From assembly GCF_016889765.1 (NCBI RefSeq), contig NZ_CP069533.1, forward strand, positions 372,001 through 436,000: 64,000 bases of DNA, given 5' to 3'. Position numbers and translations under genes: made by a program. A model generated the notes under the pieces. The model had not been told where the DNA came from. It was given only the letters and a program-made list of their open reading frames with translations, and did not search any database. Position 1 is the stretch's first letter. Each line of letters begins with the position of its first letter. Positions 36,287 to 45,934 of the stretch are shown in pieces. This stretch comes from Corynebacterium minutissimum (GTDB lineage Bacteria; Actinomycetota; Actinomycetes; Mycobacteriales; Mycobacteriaceae).

Positions 36287-37450
36287 ATGCGCATCCTTGT
36301 TGCCCCCGACTCTTTCAAAGGCACCGCCACTGCAGGCGAAGCCGCTGGTGCGATTGCTCTCGGCGCTCGGCGCGCCCTGAGTAGTGCCGACCTTGCCGCT
36401 ACGTCCACTGTGACAACGCTTCCCATGGCTGATGGTGGCGAAGGTACTGCCGAGGTTCTTGCCAGCGCCGCAGTCGCGCGTACTGGCAACACTGGCCAGA
36501 CCATTACGCTACCCACCACGGATGCGGTGGGCCGCCTCACCGAAGCCAGCTACTACCTCGTGGGTGAGGAGGCGTTTATCGACGTCGCCGCGGCAACCGG
36601 CCTGCCTGCCGTGTCCGATGCCCTCGACCCGCTCCACGCAGATTCCTACGGCACCGGTGTGCTTATTGCTGACGCGGAAGCTCGCGGGGCGAAACACATC
36701 GTTTTAGGTTTAGGCGGAAGCGCCTGCATCGACGGTGGCCTAGGAATTCTCGCCGCATTGGGCGCTGCAGCCCACGATGCACGCGGCTATGCGCTTCCGA
36801 AAGGCGGCGCTCCGCTAGTCACCCTCGATACCATCGATACCGCGCAGCTCAACATGAAAGCTGCCATGCTGGATTACACGTTGGTGACCGATACCCGCGC
36901 GGTCCCCATCCAAGCAGCCACGATGTATGGCCCACAAAAGGGTGCCGAAGGCGAGCAAATAGCACTGCTAGCGGGTGCCATGCTGCAACTGTGCGAAGTC
37001 ACCGGTACCGACCCGCAGGCAGAATTCATGGGTGCGGCCGGTGGCATCCCAATTGCATTGAGCTGGCTCTCCCGCACGCTGTGGGGCACAGATGAGCACT
37101 GCAGGATTGTCCCCGGCGGGCGCTACGTCGCTGAAGCGCTGAATCTCCCCGCACGCGCCGCAGAGGCCGATCTCCTCATCACTGGTGAAGGCCGCTTTGA
37201 CGAGCAGTCCCTCACCGGAAAAGTAGTCGGCACACTGGCCGAGCTCGCCGCAGAAGCAGCAGGTTCCCCCTCCCTCGGCATCATTGCCGGTTCCGCGACT
37301 ACCCCAGCCCCAGCTGGGGTACTACTCCGGGAACTGGAAGGCGACGGCAACGGTGCTTCCAGCAGCGAGGTGGCCGCAGCAATCAGCAGCGCCGCCGAGC
37401 GCCTCGTCACAGAATTTATTGAGTCATCCGTTCAGGACGCTAAGGATTAA
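36287..37450 (+). CDS. glxK: Glycerate kinase
   Basis: 387 residues from ATG 36287 (family start M-R-I-L-V-A-P-D-S-F-K-G). A GTG two codons upstream (36281) is the alternative. Type I glycerate kinase motifs: APDSFKGTATAGEAA, PMADGGEGTAEVLA, GLGGSACIDGGLG, and LLITGEGRFDEQSLTGKV. It phosphorylates D-glycerate, feeding it into glycolysis. Its last 11 nt overlap the convergent hypothetical gene. It is divergent from gdhA. Confidence 0.94.
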   Translation: MRILVAPDSFKGTATAGEAAGAIALGARRALSSADLAATSTVTTLPMADGGEGTAEVLASAAVARTGNTGQTITLPTTDAVGRLTEASYYLVGEEAFIDVAAATGLPAVSDALDPLHADSYGTGVLIADAEARGAKHIVLGLGGSACIDGGLGILAALGAAAHDARGYALPKGGAPLVTLDTIDTAQLNMKAAMLDYTLVTDTRAVPIQAATMYGPQKGAEGEQIALLAGAMLQLCEVTGTDPQAEFMGAAGGIPIALSWLSRTLWGTDEHCRIVPGGRYVAEALNLPARAAEADLLITGEGRFDEQSLTGKVVGTLAELAAEAAGSPSLGIIAGSATTPAPAGVLLRELEGDGNGASSSEVAAAISSAAERLVTEFIESSVQDAKD

Positions 37451-37838
37451 CCTGCACTGACCACGGGAAGATGGCGGGGCGCTCGTGTGCGACTTCATCC
37501 TCGAGCAGAACGTGATCCTTCGGAAGCACCGCATGGGGCGTCAGTAAACGGGAAAGCACCATGGTGAGTTGATTGACAGACCCTGTCACGCCCTCCATCG
37601 CAATCTCATATCGGTGGACACTCGCGCCTTCGAGATCGCGGTCTTCATGTTCATCGCGGTAGGTCTGGCGCAACTGCTCCTCCAGCCCCTCTTGGATCGC
37701 CGGTTCCTCAACGTGGGTAACATCGGCTGAGGTCAGCGAGTTGTTATCTACTAGCTTCTGCGTGGCAGTAGTGAAGATTTCGGCAACGCGCTCGGCTTGG
37801 GCATCCGGCACCAGAACATCAAACTGAATCATTGTCAT
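37440..37838 (-). CDS. Hypothetical protein convergent with glxK
   Basis: 132 residues, soluble and acidic, starting MTMIQFDVLVPD; ATG 37832 is a possible alternative start. No membrane segment. I do not recognise the family. The pattern of an N-terminal beta strand, an amphipathic helix and a central RYEIAMEGVTGSVNQLTMVLSR helix suggests a small ferredoxin-like fold, which is only an impression. It is divergent from the M20 amidohydrolase gene with 36 bp between starts and overlaps the end of glxK by 11 nt. Confidence 0.65.
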   Translation of the reverse strand: MTMIQFDVLVPDAQAERVAEIFTTATQKLVDNNSLTSADVTHVEEPAIQEGLEEQLRQTYRDEHEDRDLEGASVHRYEIAMEGVTGSVNQLTMVLSRLLTPHAVLPKDHVLLEDEVAHERPAIFPWSVQVNP

Positions 37839-37874
37839 GTAGGCAACCCTACCCTAACTTGGAGGACAGAAACT

Positions 37875-39074
37875 ATGGCAGATCCCACACTCGCCGCCCT
37901 TCTCAGCAGTGACGCCGTTGACCTCTCCTGGCAGCGCGCTTTCTACGAGGATCTGCACTCCCACCCAGAGCTCTCCCACGAGGAGGAACGTACTGCACGG
38001 TGCATCCTGGGGCAGCTCGACAAGTATGACTGTGAGGTTGTCACCGGAATCGGTGGCCATGGCATCGTTGCCATCTTCCGCAACGGTGACGGACCCACAG
38101 CGCTCATGCGCGCGGATTTCGACGCGTTACCCGTGACTGAGGAGACTGGCGTTGACTTCGCCGCCACCAACGGCAAGATGCATGCGTGTGGCCACGACGT
38201 CCATACCACCGCGCTTTTGGGCGCCTGTGAGCTTATCGACGTCCACCGCGACGCTTGGCGAGGAACGTTCCTCGCGCTCTTTCAGCCTGCGGAGGAATCC
38301 TCTATGGGCGCAAAATACATGATTGCCGATGGCCTCACCGAACGCGTGCCGAAGCCGGACGTCTGCTTGGGTCAGCACGTCATGCCTGGACCTGCAGGCC
38401 AGGTCCAGTCCACATCTGGCCCCATCCTCGCTGGCTGCGATTCCCTGCGCATCCACATCACGGGCCGCTCCGCTCACGCCTCCATGCCGCACGAATCCAT
38501 CGATCCCTCGTACGTTGCTGCAATGGTGGTCACGCGCCTCCAAGCCATCGTGGGCCGCGAGGTTCCTCCCCATGACTTCTTTGTCATCTCCGTCGGCGAG
38601 CTGCATGCTGGAGACAAGAACAACATCATCCCCGGCAGCGCCGAGCTGGTGCTCAATACCCGTTACTACAAGCCGGAATTAGCCGAACGCGTCTATGCCT
38701 CCCTGGAACGCATGGTGTGCGCAGAGTGCGTAGCCTCTGGCTGCCCCGCCGAGCCAACCTTTGAGTATTACGCTCATGGCGAAGTAACCGATAACGACCC
38801 CGTCGCGCACGACACCGTGCGCGCCTCCTTCGACGAGGTCTTTGGGGAGCTGTCTGTTACCGCCACGCCGTCCACGGTGTCCGAGGACTTTTGCTACCTT
38901 CCGCAGGCATGGGGCGTGCCCTACTACTTCTGGTTCATCGGCTCTACTCCAGATGCGCTCCTCGCTAACCCTCCGGTCAACCACCAGTCCACCTTCCTAC
39001 CGGACTACGCCCCCACGATGGACTCCGCTACCCGTGCCGCCGCCGCTGCGGTCCTGTCTTTCCTCCAGCACTAG
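37875..39074 (+). CDS. M20-family amidohydrolase / metallopeptidase
   Basis: 399 residues. The ATG has a strong GGAGGA eight bases upstream. Metal-binding motifs of the amidohydrolase branch: MRADFDALPV, MHACGHDVHTTALLG, FQPAEESSMGAKYMI, and a late STVSEDFCYLP region. Members hydrolyse N-acyl amino acids, hippurate-like amides or indole-acetyl-amino acids. In skin corynebacteria relatives release odour acids from N-acyl-glutamine. The substrate here cannot be read from sequence. Single gene; glgP follows 92 nt later. Confidence 0.92.
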   Translation: MADPTLAALLSSDAVDLSWQRAFYEDLHSHPELSHEEERTARCILGQLDKYDCEVVTGIGGHGIVAIFRNGDGPTALMRADFDALPVTEETGVDFAATNGKMHACGHDVHTTALLGACELIDVHRDAWRGTFLALFQPAEESSMGAKYMIADGLTERVPKPDVCLGQHVMPGPAGQVQSTSGPILAGCDSLRIHITGRSAHASMPHESIDPSYVAAMVVTRLQAIVGREVPPHDFFVISVGELHAGDKNNIIPGSAELVLNTRYYKPELAERVYASLERMVCAECVASGCPAEPTFEYYAHGEVTDNDPVAHDTVRASFDEVFGELSVTATPSTVSEDFCYLPQAWGVPYYFWFIGSTPDALLANPPVNHQSTFLPDYAPTMDSATRAAAAAVLSFLQH

Positions 39075-39166
39075 AGCCGACGCGCACACTGCGTGTCAGC
39101 ACGGAACTGGTTAAGCTTGAGGGTGGTATTTTCCATACATTTCGAGTGCAACTTCAAAGGAATTCC

Positions 39167-41557
39167 ATGAGCCAGCCCCAGCACGCCGATTTTCAGACCG
39201 CAGTTCCCGGACACGTTCGCGCAGCCTCTGGCGTGACGCCGCCAACTGCCTCCAACCGCAAGTTCTGGTCCGGCCTATCCGCCGCGGTCATGGAACAGAT
39301 TGCTGATAACTGGGAAGCCACCCGCAACGCGTATGCCGCTGCTCGCCAGCAGCACTACTTCTCCGCAGAGTTCCTGCAGGGCCGCGCGCTGCTCAACAAC
39401 CTCACCAACGTCGGTCTCGTCGATGAGGCTCGCGCCGCCGCCAAGGCTGCTGGCCACGAGTTGGCTGATGTTCTCGAAGCCGAGCATGATGCCGCTCTGG
39501 GCAACGGCGGTTTGGGCCGTCTTGCCGCGTGCTTCCTCGACTCCGCTGTAACCCAGGATTACCCGGTGACCGGTTACGGTCTCCTGTACCGCTATGGCTT
39601 GTTCCGCCAGTCCTTCGAGAACGGCTTCCAGCGCGAGGAGCCGGATGCCTGGATGGAGAACGGCTACGACTTCGTCATTCGCCGTGCCTCCGAGCAGCGC
39701 CGCATCCACTTCGATGACATGGATGTTCGCGCCATCCCGTATGACATGCCCATTACCGGCTATGACACCGATAACGTTGGTACCCTGCGTTTGTGGAAGT
39801 CCGAACCCATCGATGAGTTCGACTATGATGCTTTCAACTCCCAGCGCTTCACCGAGGCCATCGTCGAACGCGAGCGCGTCATGGACATCTGCCGCGTGCT
39901 CTACCCCAACGACACCACCTACGAAGGCAAGGTCCTGCGTGTTCGCCAGCAGTACTTCTTCGTCTCTGCATCTCTGCAGCAGATGATTGATAACTACATT
40001 GAGCACCATGGTGACGACCTCACGGGCTTTGCCAAGTACAACTGCATCCAGCTCAATGACACCCACCCAGTGCTCGCCATTCCGGAATTGCTGCGCCTGC
40101 TTCTCGACGAGCACGGGATGGGCTGGGATGAAGCGTGGAAGGTTGTCACTGAAACCTTCGCGTATACCAACCACACCGTCTTGGCAGAGGCCCTGGAAAG
40201 CTGGGAAGTCTCCATCTTCCAGAAGCTATTCTGGCGCATCTGGGAGCTCGTGGAAGAAATTGACCGTCGATTCCGTGAGGACATGGCTCAGCGCGGGCTG
40301 GATCAGGGCCGCATCGACTACATGGCGCCCGTCTCCAACGGCCAGGTCCACATGGCGTGGATTGCTTGCTACGCCGCCTACTCCATTAATGGCGTGGCGG
40401 CCCTGCACACCGAGATCATCAAGGCAGATACGCTGTCCGAGTGGCACGAACTGTGGCCGGAGAAGTTCAACAACAAGACCAACGGTGTGACCCCGCGCCG
40501 CTGGCTGCGCATGTGCAACCCGCGCCTGTCGGGCCTACTTACTGAGCAGGCCGGTTCCGATGCCTGGGTCACCGATCTGACTGAGCTGGCCAAGCTCGCG
40601 CCGTTGGCGGAGGATGAGAAGGTTCTGCGTCAGCTCATCAACGTCAAGCGCGCCAACAAGCAAGACTTTGCGACGTGGATTGAGGAGCACCAAGGCTCCA
40701 CCGTAGACCCCGATTCCATTTTTGACGTCCAGATTAAGCGCCTCCACGAGTACAAGCGTCAGCTCATGAATGCTCTGTACATTCTGGATCTTTACTTCCG
40801 TATCAAGGTCGATGGTGAAACCGTTCCAAAGCGCACCTTCATCTTCGGCGCGAAGGCCGCCCCGGGCTATGTCCGCGCCAAGGCCATCATCAAGCTCATC
40901 AACACCATCGGGGATCTGGTGAACAACGACCCGGCTACCAAGGACGTGCTCAACGTTGTCTTCGTGGAGAACTACAACGTCTCCCCCGCCGAGCACATTA
41001 TCCCGGCCGCAGATGTCTCCGAGCAGATTTCCGTCGCGGGTAAGGAGGCATCGGGTACCTCCAACATGAAGTTCATGATGAACGGCGCACTGACACTGGG
41101 CACCATGGATGGTGCCAACGTTGAGATCGTCGAGGCAGTGGGCGAAGAAAACGCCTATATCTTCGGTGCTCGCAACGAGGAGATCCCGCAGCTGCGCGCT
41201 GAGTACCACCCCGGTGAGCTCTACCACTCTGTTCCGGGACTGGCCCGCGTTCTGGATGCCCTCACCGATGGCACTCTGGGATCGGAGAATAACGGCATGT
41301 TCGGTGACCTGCGTTCCTCGCTTCTGGATGGTTTTGGCGAGCACGCTCAGGACACCTACTACGTCTTGGGTGACTTCGCCGACTACCGCGAGACCCGCGA
41401 CCGCATGGCCGCTGACTATGACGCCGATGAGATGGAGTGGGCCAAGAAGGCCTGGCTGAACATCTGCTACTCCGGTCGCTTCTCCTCCGACCGCACCATT
41501 GCGGACTACGCCAACGAGGTATGGAAGCTGGCCCCGACCCCCATCGCCAGCATCTAG
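39167..41557 (+). CDS. glgP: Glycogen/maltodextrin phosphorylase
   Basis: 796 residues from ATG 39167 with AAAGGA five bases upstream. Glucan phosphorylase landmarks: ALGNGGLGRLAACFLDS, YGLLYRYGLFRQ, KTNGVTPRRWL, and GKEASGTSNMKFMMNGAL, which holds the PLP-binding Lys. It releases glucose-1-phosphate from glycogen chain ends. It acts with the debranching enzyme GlgX encoded 18 kb downstream. Single gene with a strong terminator. Confidence 0.96.
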   Translation: MSQPQHADFQTAVPGHVRAASGVTPPTASNRKFWSGLSAAVMEQIADNWEATRNAYAAARQQHYFSAEFLQGRALLNNLTNVGLVDEARAAAKAAGHELADVLEAEHDAALGNGGLGRLAACFLDSAVTQDYPVTGYGLLYRYGLFRQSFENGFQREEPDAWMENGYDFVIRRASEQRRIHFDDMDVRAIPYDMPITGYDTDNVGTLRLWKSEPIDEFDYDAFNSQRFTEAIVERERVMDICRVLYPNDTTYEGKVLRVRQQYFFVSASLQQMIDNYIEHHGDDLTGFAKYNCIQLNDTHPVLAIPELLRLLLDEHGMGWDEAWKVVTETFAYTNHTVLAEALESWEVSIFQKLFWRIWELVEEIDRRFREDMAQRGLDQGRIDYMAPVSNGQVHMAWIACYAAYSINGVAALHTEIIKADTLSEWHELWPEKFNNKTNGVTPRRWLRMCNPRLSGLLTEQAGSDAWVTDLTELAKLAPLAEDEKVLRQLINVKRANKQDFATWIEEHQGSTVDPDSIFDVQIKRLHEYKRQLMNALYILDLYFRIKVDGETVPKRTFIFGAKAAPGYVRAKAIIKLINTIGDLVNNDPATKDVLNVVFVENYNVSPAEHIIPAADVSEQISVAGKEASGTSNMKFMMNGALTLGTMDGANVEIVEAVGEENAYIFGARNEEIPQLRAEYHPGELYHSVPGLARVLDALTDGTLGSENNGMFGDLRSSLLDGFGEHAQDTYYVLGDFADYRETRDRMAADYDADEMEWAKKAWLNICYSGRFSSDRTIADYANEVWKLAPTPIASI

Positions 41558-41590
41558 TCCGCCACCAAGCGTCGCACGTGCAGAATAAGT

Positions 41591-41631
41591 AACACCGCCG
41601 CCCTCCCTCCTCGAGGGACAGCGGCGGTGTT
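41591..41631. terminator. Strong bidirectional terminator between glgP and pyk
   Basis: Perfect 11-bp stem AACACCGCCGC/GCGGCGGTGTT enclosing a second TCCCT...AGGGA stem, followed by ATAGCGTTTTT on the plus strand. Confidence 0.9.
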
Positions 41632-41672
41632 ATAGCGTTTTTCTCTATGCGGGGTATGCGGGGAGAGCGTGA

Positions 41673-43097
41673 TTATTTGTCGCGCAGGGTTTCACCGAGC
41701 TGGTGAACCTGAATCATGTTGGTGTTACCAGAGATTCCCGGAGGGGTACCGGCGATAACGACGATCACGTCGCCTTCCTTGTACGTGTCCATTCTGAGGA
41801 GGGCCTCATCGATGCTAACCATCATGTCATCTGTGGACTTGACCTCAGAGCTCAAGAAAGTTTCCGCACCCCAGGTCAGAGCCAACTGCGAGCGAACTGC
41901 CGGGTGAGGAGTAAACGCCAGCAACGGCAGCGGAGAGTGCAAACGTGCCACGCGCTTCGCAGTGTCACCGGACGTGGTGAAGGCGACGATGGCCTTCGCG
42001 TTAAGGCGCTCTGCGATATCGCGCGCGGAGTAGGACACCACGCCTCGCTTGGTGCGCGGCACATGGCTCAGGGGCGGAACTTGGCCGCCAGACTCAGCGT
42101 TAGCCACGATCTTGGACATCGTGCGCACCACGTTCTGTGGGTCGATACCGACGGAGGTCTCACCCGAGAGCATGACGGCATCTGCACCGTCGAGCACGGC
42201 ATTAGCCACGTCGGATGCCTCCGCACGAGTCGGGCGCAGGTTGGAAATCATGGAATCTAGCATCTGGGTAGCCACGATGACCGGCTTGGCGTTCTCGCGT
42301 GCAATCTGGATGGCGCGCTTCTGGAACAGCGGAACCTGCTCGAGCGGAACCTCCACACCCAAGTCACCACGGGCGATCATGATGGCGTCGAAAGCCAACA
42401 CGATGGACTCGAGAGCGTCAACAGCCTCCGGCTTCTCCAGCTTGGCAATAACCGGAACGCGACGGCCTTCCTCATCCATGATCTCGTGGACCTTGTCCAC
42501 ATCCGCTGGGGAGCGAACGAAGGACAGGGCAATCATGTCAACGCCTAGCTTCAGCGCGAAGCGAAGGTCAGCGATGTCCTTCTCCGACAGAGCCGGCACG
42601 GAGATGTCCATGCCCGGCAAGGAGACACCCTTGTTATTGGAGACCGGGCCACCTTCGGTGACCTCACAAACAACGTCGTTGCCTTCTACTTCCTTGCACA
42701 CGACGGCAACCTTGCCATCGTCGATCAGCAGGCGGTCTCCCGGCTTGGCATCCTTGGCCAAGCCCTTGTAGGTGGTGGAGACGCGGTCGTGGGTACCTTC
42801 GACGTCATCGACGGTGATTCGGACGACTTCGCCTTCCTTCCACATCTCCTCACCGTTGACAAAGCGCCCCAGACGAATCTTGGGACCCTGAAGGTCAGCG
42901 AGGACACCGACGGCGTGGCCGGTCTCATCGGTAGCTTCGCGGACCCAAGCGTAATTTGCTTCGTGGTCTGCATGCTCGCCGTGGGACATGTTCAGACGCG
43001 CGACGTCCATGCCCGCTTCCACCAAGCCAAGGATTCCCTCCTTGCTTGCCACTGCGGGACCCAACGTACAAACGATTTTGGTTCTTCTATCCAACAT
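41673..43097 (-). CDS. pyk: Pyruvate kinase
   Basis: 474 residues from ATG 43097 (AAGG eight bases upstream); ATG 43115 lacks a ribosome binding site. Motifs: RRTKIVCTLGPAVAS, ARLNMSHGEH, VIAKLEKPEAVDALE (catalytic Lys), MIARGDLGVEVPLEQVP (Mg2+ and substrate site), and MLSGETSVG. C-terminal allosteric domain complete. It makes pyruvate and ATP from PEP and ADP. Single gene, convergent with glgP. Confidence 0.97.
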   Translation of the reverse strand: MLDRRTKIVCTLGPAVASKEGILGLVEAGMDVARLNMSHGEHADHEANYAWVREATDETGHAVGVLADLQGPKIRLGRFVNGEEMWKEGEVVRITVDDVEGTHDRVSTTYKGLAKDAKPGDRLLIDDGKVAVVCKEVEGNDVVCEVTEGGPVSNNKGVSLPGMDISVPALSEKDIADLRFALKLGVDMIALSFVRSPADVDKVHEIMDEEGRRVPVIAKLEKPEAVDALESIVLAFDAIMIARGDLGVEVPLEQVPLFQKRAIQIARENAKPVIVATQMLDSMISNLRPTRAEASDVANAVLDGADAVMLSGETSVGIDPQNVVRTMSKIVANAESGGQVPPLSHVPRTKRGVVSYSARDIAERLNAKAIVAFTTSGDTAKRVARLHSPLPLLAFTPHPAVRSQLALTWGAETFLSSEVKSTDDMMVSIDEALLRMDTYKEGDVIVVIAGTPPGISGNTNMIQVHQLGETLRDK

Positions 43098-43346
43098 GGA
43101 GTGCCTTATTCGCATCGGGGATGTCTAACGGTTCCCAAACTACCCCCGTTTTCTAGTCTCTGCCACCATAAATGTCGCTCACATCCCCATCGGAGCCGTG
43201 CCGTTGCACCCTTCCACGCCCCGCTTTCCATTGCAAAACCCAAGACGAAACAGGCGCGAGCGGGCATGATCAGACAATTCCGGCAGACCCCTCATCGGGC
43301 GCGGCGTTCAACGGCAGCGCCGCCCACTCATGAACTGTGATTCCGG
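43098..43346. other. Intergenic region between lgt and pyk
   Basis: 249 bp holding the pyk promoter (minus strand) and the 3' end of the lgt transcript. A GC-rich hairpin (GCGGCG...CGCCGC, 43301-43323) lies just after lgt without a T-tract. No gene seen. Confidence 0.5.
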
Positions 43347-44315
43347 CTACTGCGACGTACCTCCGGCAGAGGAAGCATCAGAGTGAGGGTACCGGAGAGC
43401 CTGTGAACCCGAGCGCCCATCATCGCCTACGCTACGGTCTTCGCCACCTTTGGTGCGATGCGGATCAACCTCTTCGGGAGTCTCCTGGCCGCGTGGCAGA
43501 CGAAGATACACGATAAGCGCAACGATGAAGCAGACGACGGACACAATGACGTTGACGCGGAATCCGAAGATGTGCGTGGCCTCATCCGCGCGCATGTTTT
43601 CAACCACGAAACGTCCGGCAGTGTAGCCTGCGACGTACAGCGCAAAGACACGCCCATGTCCCAACTTCCAGGCTTTGTGTGCCCACACAAGGAAGAAACA
43701 AATGATCACGTTCCACACGAGCTCGTAGAGAAAGGTCGGGTGCACCGACGTCATGACTTCACCCGTAGAACGTCCACTAATCGGTGCGTAGTCACCGTTC
43801 TCGTTGACGCGGTAGTAAATATCGAGTGCCCAGGGCACTGTGGTTTCCCGGCCGTAAAGCTCTTGGTTAAACCAGTTTCCAAGGCGTCCAATGGCCTGGG
43901 CCAGGATAAGGCCGGGTGCTACGGCGTCGGCAAACGGCCCCAGCGGAATTCCCTTGATTTTAAACATGACCCACACAGCCACCGCACCAAGCGCGACCGC
44001 ACCCCAAATGCCGAGGCCACCGTTGGTGATCTTCAGCGCGTCGATAGGGTCACACGTGGAACAGAAGTATTTATCGTTATCCGTAATCACGTGGTAAAGG
44101 CGCCCACCGATAATGCCGGCGGGAATGACCACGATGGCCGCGTCCCACACCACGTCTGGGTTTCCTCCCCGCGCAGTGTAGCGACGCAACGTCATCCACA
44201 TAGCGACGAGGATGCCCAGAATGATGCACATGGCATAGGCCCGAATCGGAATCGGGCCCAGGTGCCATACGCCCTGAGGCGGGGAAGGGATATTCGCGAG
44301 GTAGTAAATCTGCAC
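43347..44315 (-). CDS. lgt: Prolipoprotein diacylglyceryl transferase
   Basis: 322 residues, GTG start, no clear ribosome binding site. Seven membrane segments. Signature AIGRLGNWFNQELYGRETTVPW and the N-terminal IPIRAYAMCIILG are present; YEL...W near residue 205 matches the catalytic region. It transfers diacylglycerol from phosphatidylglycerol to the lipobox Cys of lipoproteins such as the one encoded at 55703-56473. The C-terminus has about 50 extra charged residues. Last gene of the his-trpC cluster. Confidence 0.95.
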   Translation of the reverse strand: MQIYYLANIPSPPQGVWHLGPIPIRAYAMCIILGILVAMWMTLRRYTARGGNPDVVWDAAIVVIPAGIIGGRLYHVITDNDKYFCSTCDPIDALKITNGGLGIWGAVALGAVAVWVMFKIKGIPLGPFADAVAPGLILAQAIGRLGNWFNQELYGRETTVPWALDIYYRVNENGDYAPISGRSTGEVMTSVHPTFLYELVWNVIICFFLVWAHKAWKLGHGRVFALYVAGYTAGRFVVENMRADEATHIFGFRVNVIVSVVCFIVALIVYLRLPRGQETPEEVDPHRTKGGEDRSVGDDGRSGSQALRYPHSDASSAGGTSQ

Positions 44316-44367
44316 GGGAGATAGTGTGCCTGAAAAATGCGGGTACTACAACGCTTCCGCCACCGAC

Positions 44368-45195
44368 CTACAGTTTGCGGGACGGGCAGGCCGGGTGTTG
44401 TCCGGCCGCCACCAGCGAACGGGCTAGAGCCATAGGGTCCTGAGCCGCCATGATTGACTCACCTACGAGAATGGCATCCGCACCGTGTGAGGCATAAGCC
44501 AGCACGTTGCGGGGGCTGTTCACGCCGCCGACGGCGATGCGGGTTATGGATTCGGGCAGACCGGGCGAAATAGTAGAAAAGGCCTCCCGATTAATAGCAT
44601 CGGAGGCCAAAGACCACGCATTGATCGCCACAACAGAGCCGCCAGCTTTGATGACTCGATCTACTTCCGCACACGTGCGCACCTCAAGAATGGCGGTCAT
44701 TCCCAACGATTCCACGCGATCCAGCAGTGACTCAAGGCGGGCTTGCTCAAGCAGCTCTACTTGCAGCGGAATCGCGTCCGCACCATAGCAACGTGCCTCA
44801 TGAACCTGATAGGGATCAACGATGATGTCGCGGCATACCATCGGTATGTCCACGGCATCGCGGGCAACCCGCATGTCCTCTAGCGAGCCATGAAAGCGAC
44901 GGCGATCCGTCTGGCAGGCCATGACGTGTACGCCGGCTTGCTCAAGATCGTGGGCCAAAGCCGCCACTGACTGTGGGCTATCTAAGTGCGCAATCTCGCC
45001 GGCATACGGCACGGCGCGTTTGATTTCGGTGATGATGGAACATCCAGGACGAAGCAGCGCCGTCGCGGCATCGCGCGGGGTATCCATGTCACGTGAACGC
45101 GCTTTTACTTCTTTGAAGGGAACACGGGCCTCACGCGCGGAGACATCGGCAAGCACGCCAGCGACGAGATGATCGACGGCGATTGGGGTAGGCAT
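44368..45195 (-). CDS. trpC: Indole-3-glycerol-phosphate synthase-like protein with altered active site
   Basis: 275 residues from ATG 45195 (GGGAGG five bases upstream), same length and TIM-barrel pattern as TrpC. The substrate-side EIK motif (E57, K59) and E171, N192 are retained. The Lys of the family's RKDF motif is Arg (R122), the Arg of NxR is Trp (W194), and the SESG motif is VGG (V222, G223). The KRxSPS serines are Val and Tyr (V62, Y64). In the S. solfataricus enzyme these correspond to K110, R182, E210 and S211, which are needed for catalysis. Normal IGPS activity is therefore doubtful. Corynebacteria usually have a functional trpC-F fusion elsewhere, so this may be a repurposed paralog. 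Confidence 0.85.
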   Translation of the reverse strand: MPTPIAVDHLVAGVLADVSAREARVPFKEVKARSRDMDTPRDAATALLRPGCSIITEIKRAVPYAGEIAHLDSPQSVAALAHDLEQAGVHVMACQTDRRRFHGSLEDMRVARDAVDIPMVCRDIIVDPYQVHEARCYGADAIPLQVELLEQARLESLLDRVESLGMTAILEVRTCAEVDRVIKAGGSVVAINAWSLASDAINREAFSTISPGLPESITRIAVGGVNSPRNVLAYASHGADAILVGESIMAAQDPMALARSLVAAGQHPACPSRKL

Positions 45196-45301
45196 CAGCA
45201 CCTCCCTCCGTGAAGAGACTCAAGGACAAACCGGGCGATTGAGATCACAATCAGGCTAGCGCGCAGACACCTCTAACCGGAAATCCGGGGTACCCAACGC
45301 A

Positions 45302-45934
45302 CTAGGTGCGCGGAGGAGTATCCGTAGGATCGATATCGGCGTCGAGCGCATCCCACATCACGCGGCCAGAGTCTTGGGACGTCTCCAAATCTTCCTGCAG
45401 GCGCTCCTGGCGCACGGCCGGGGTTTCATATTTGGCGGTTCGCGGTTTATCCACGCCGGGGTTGCTGGCTACCATGACCGCGCCAAACAGGGCGAGTGCA
45501 GCACCGATGATGGCGAGGACCGGCCCGGCAGAAGACGCATCGGCGGTGAGCACTACAGCCCAGTCAGAAATCGTCGTCGAATCCACCGAGGTGTCATTCG
45601 TTCCACCGCGCAGCAGCTCCTGGGCGCGCTCAGCCTCGGCGCCTGCAGTGAGCAACGCCACGGGACGCCATGCGGCACCTGCTGCGGCCAGCGCAGTGAG
45701 GATTGCCACGATTCGTCGTGCAGTCCGGCGCAATGCCAGCGCGGCCACGCTACCTGCCAGAATCACGACCGTAAGTGCAATAAGTTCGAGTGACCACAAG
45801 GAACCTGACAAGGTCATCACGCTCGACCCGGCTTTATCATCCTCGACTGCGGCCGTTACCCACGTCATACGAGAGGACAGCCACAGCACAATTGCGCCTA
45901 CGACCATGAGAATGGGTCCCCATCGTTTAGCCAT
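45302..45934 (-). CDS. Trp-operon-associated membrane protein (TIGR02234-like)
   Basis: 210 residues from ATG 45934 with AAGGAG seven bases upstream; the longer frame back to 46093 lies over hisI. Four membrane segments (about 8-25, 50-68, 75-95, 130-152), then a charged cytoplasmic tail. It resembles Rv1610 of Mycobacterium, which sits between trpE and trpC. The position here, just before the trpC-like gene, is the same. Its function is unknown. Overlaps the hisI end by eight nt. The 106 nt after it hold the palindrome CCGGAAATCCGG. Confidence 0.8.
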   Translation of the reverse strand: MAKRWGPILMVVGAIVLWLSSRMTWVTAAVEDDKAGSSVMTLSGSLWSLELIALTVVILAGSVAALALRRTARRIVAILTALAAAGAAWRPVALLTAGAEAERAQELLRGGTNDTSVDSTTISDWAVVLTADASSAGPVLAIIGAALALFGAVMVASNPGVDKPRTAKYETPAVRQERLQEDLETSQDSGRVMWDALDADIDPTDTPPRT

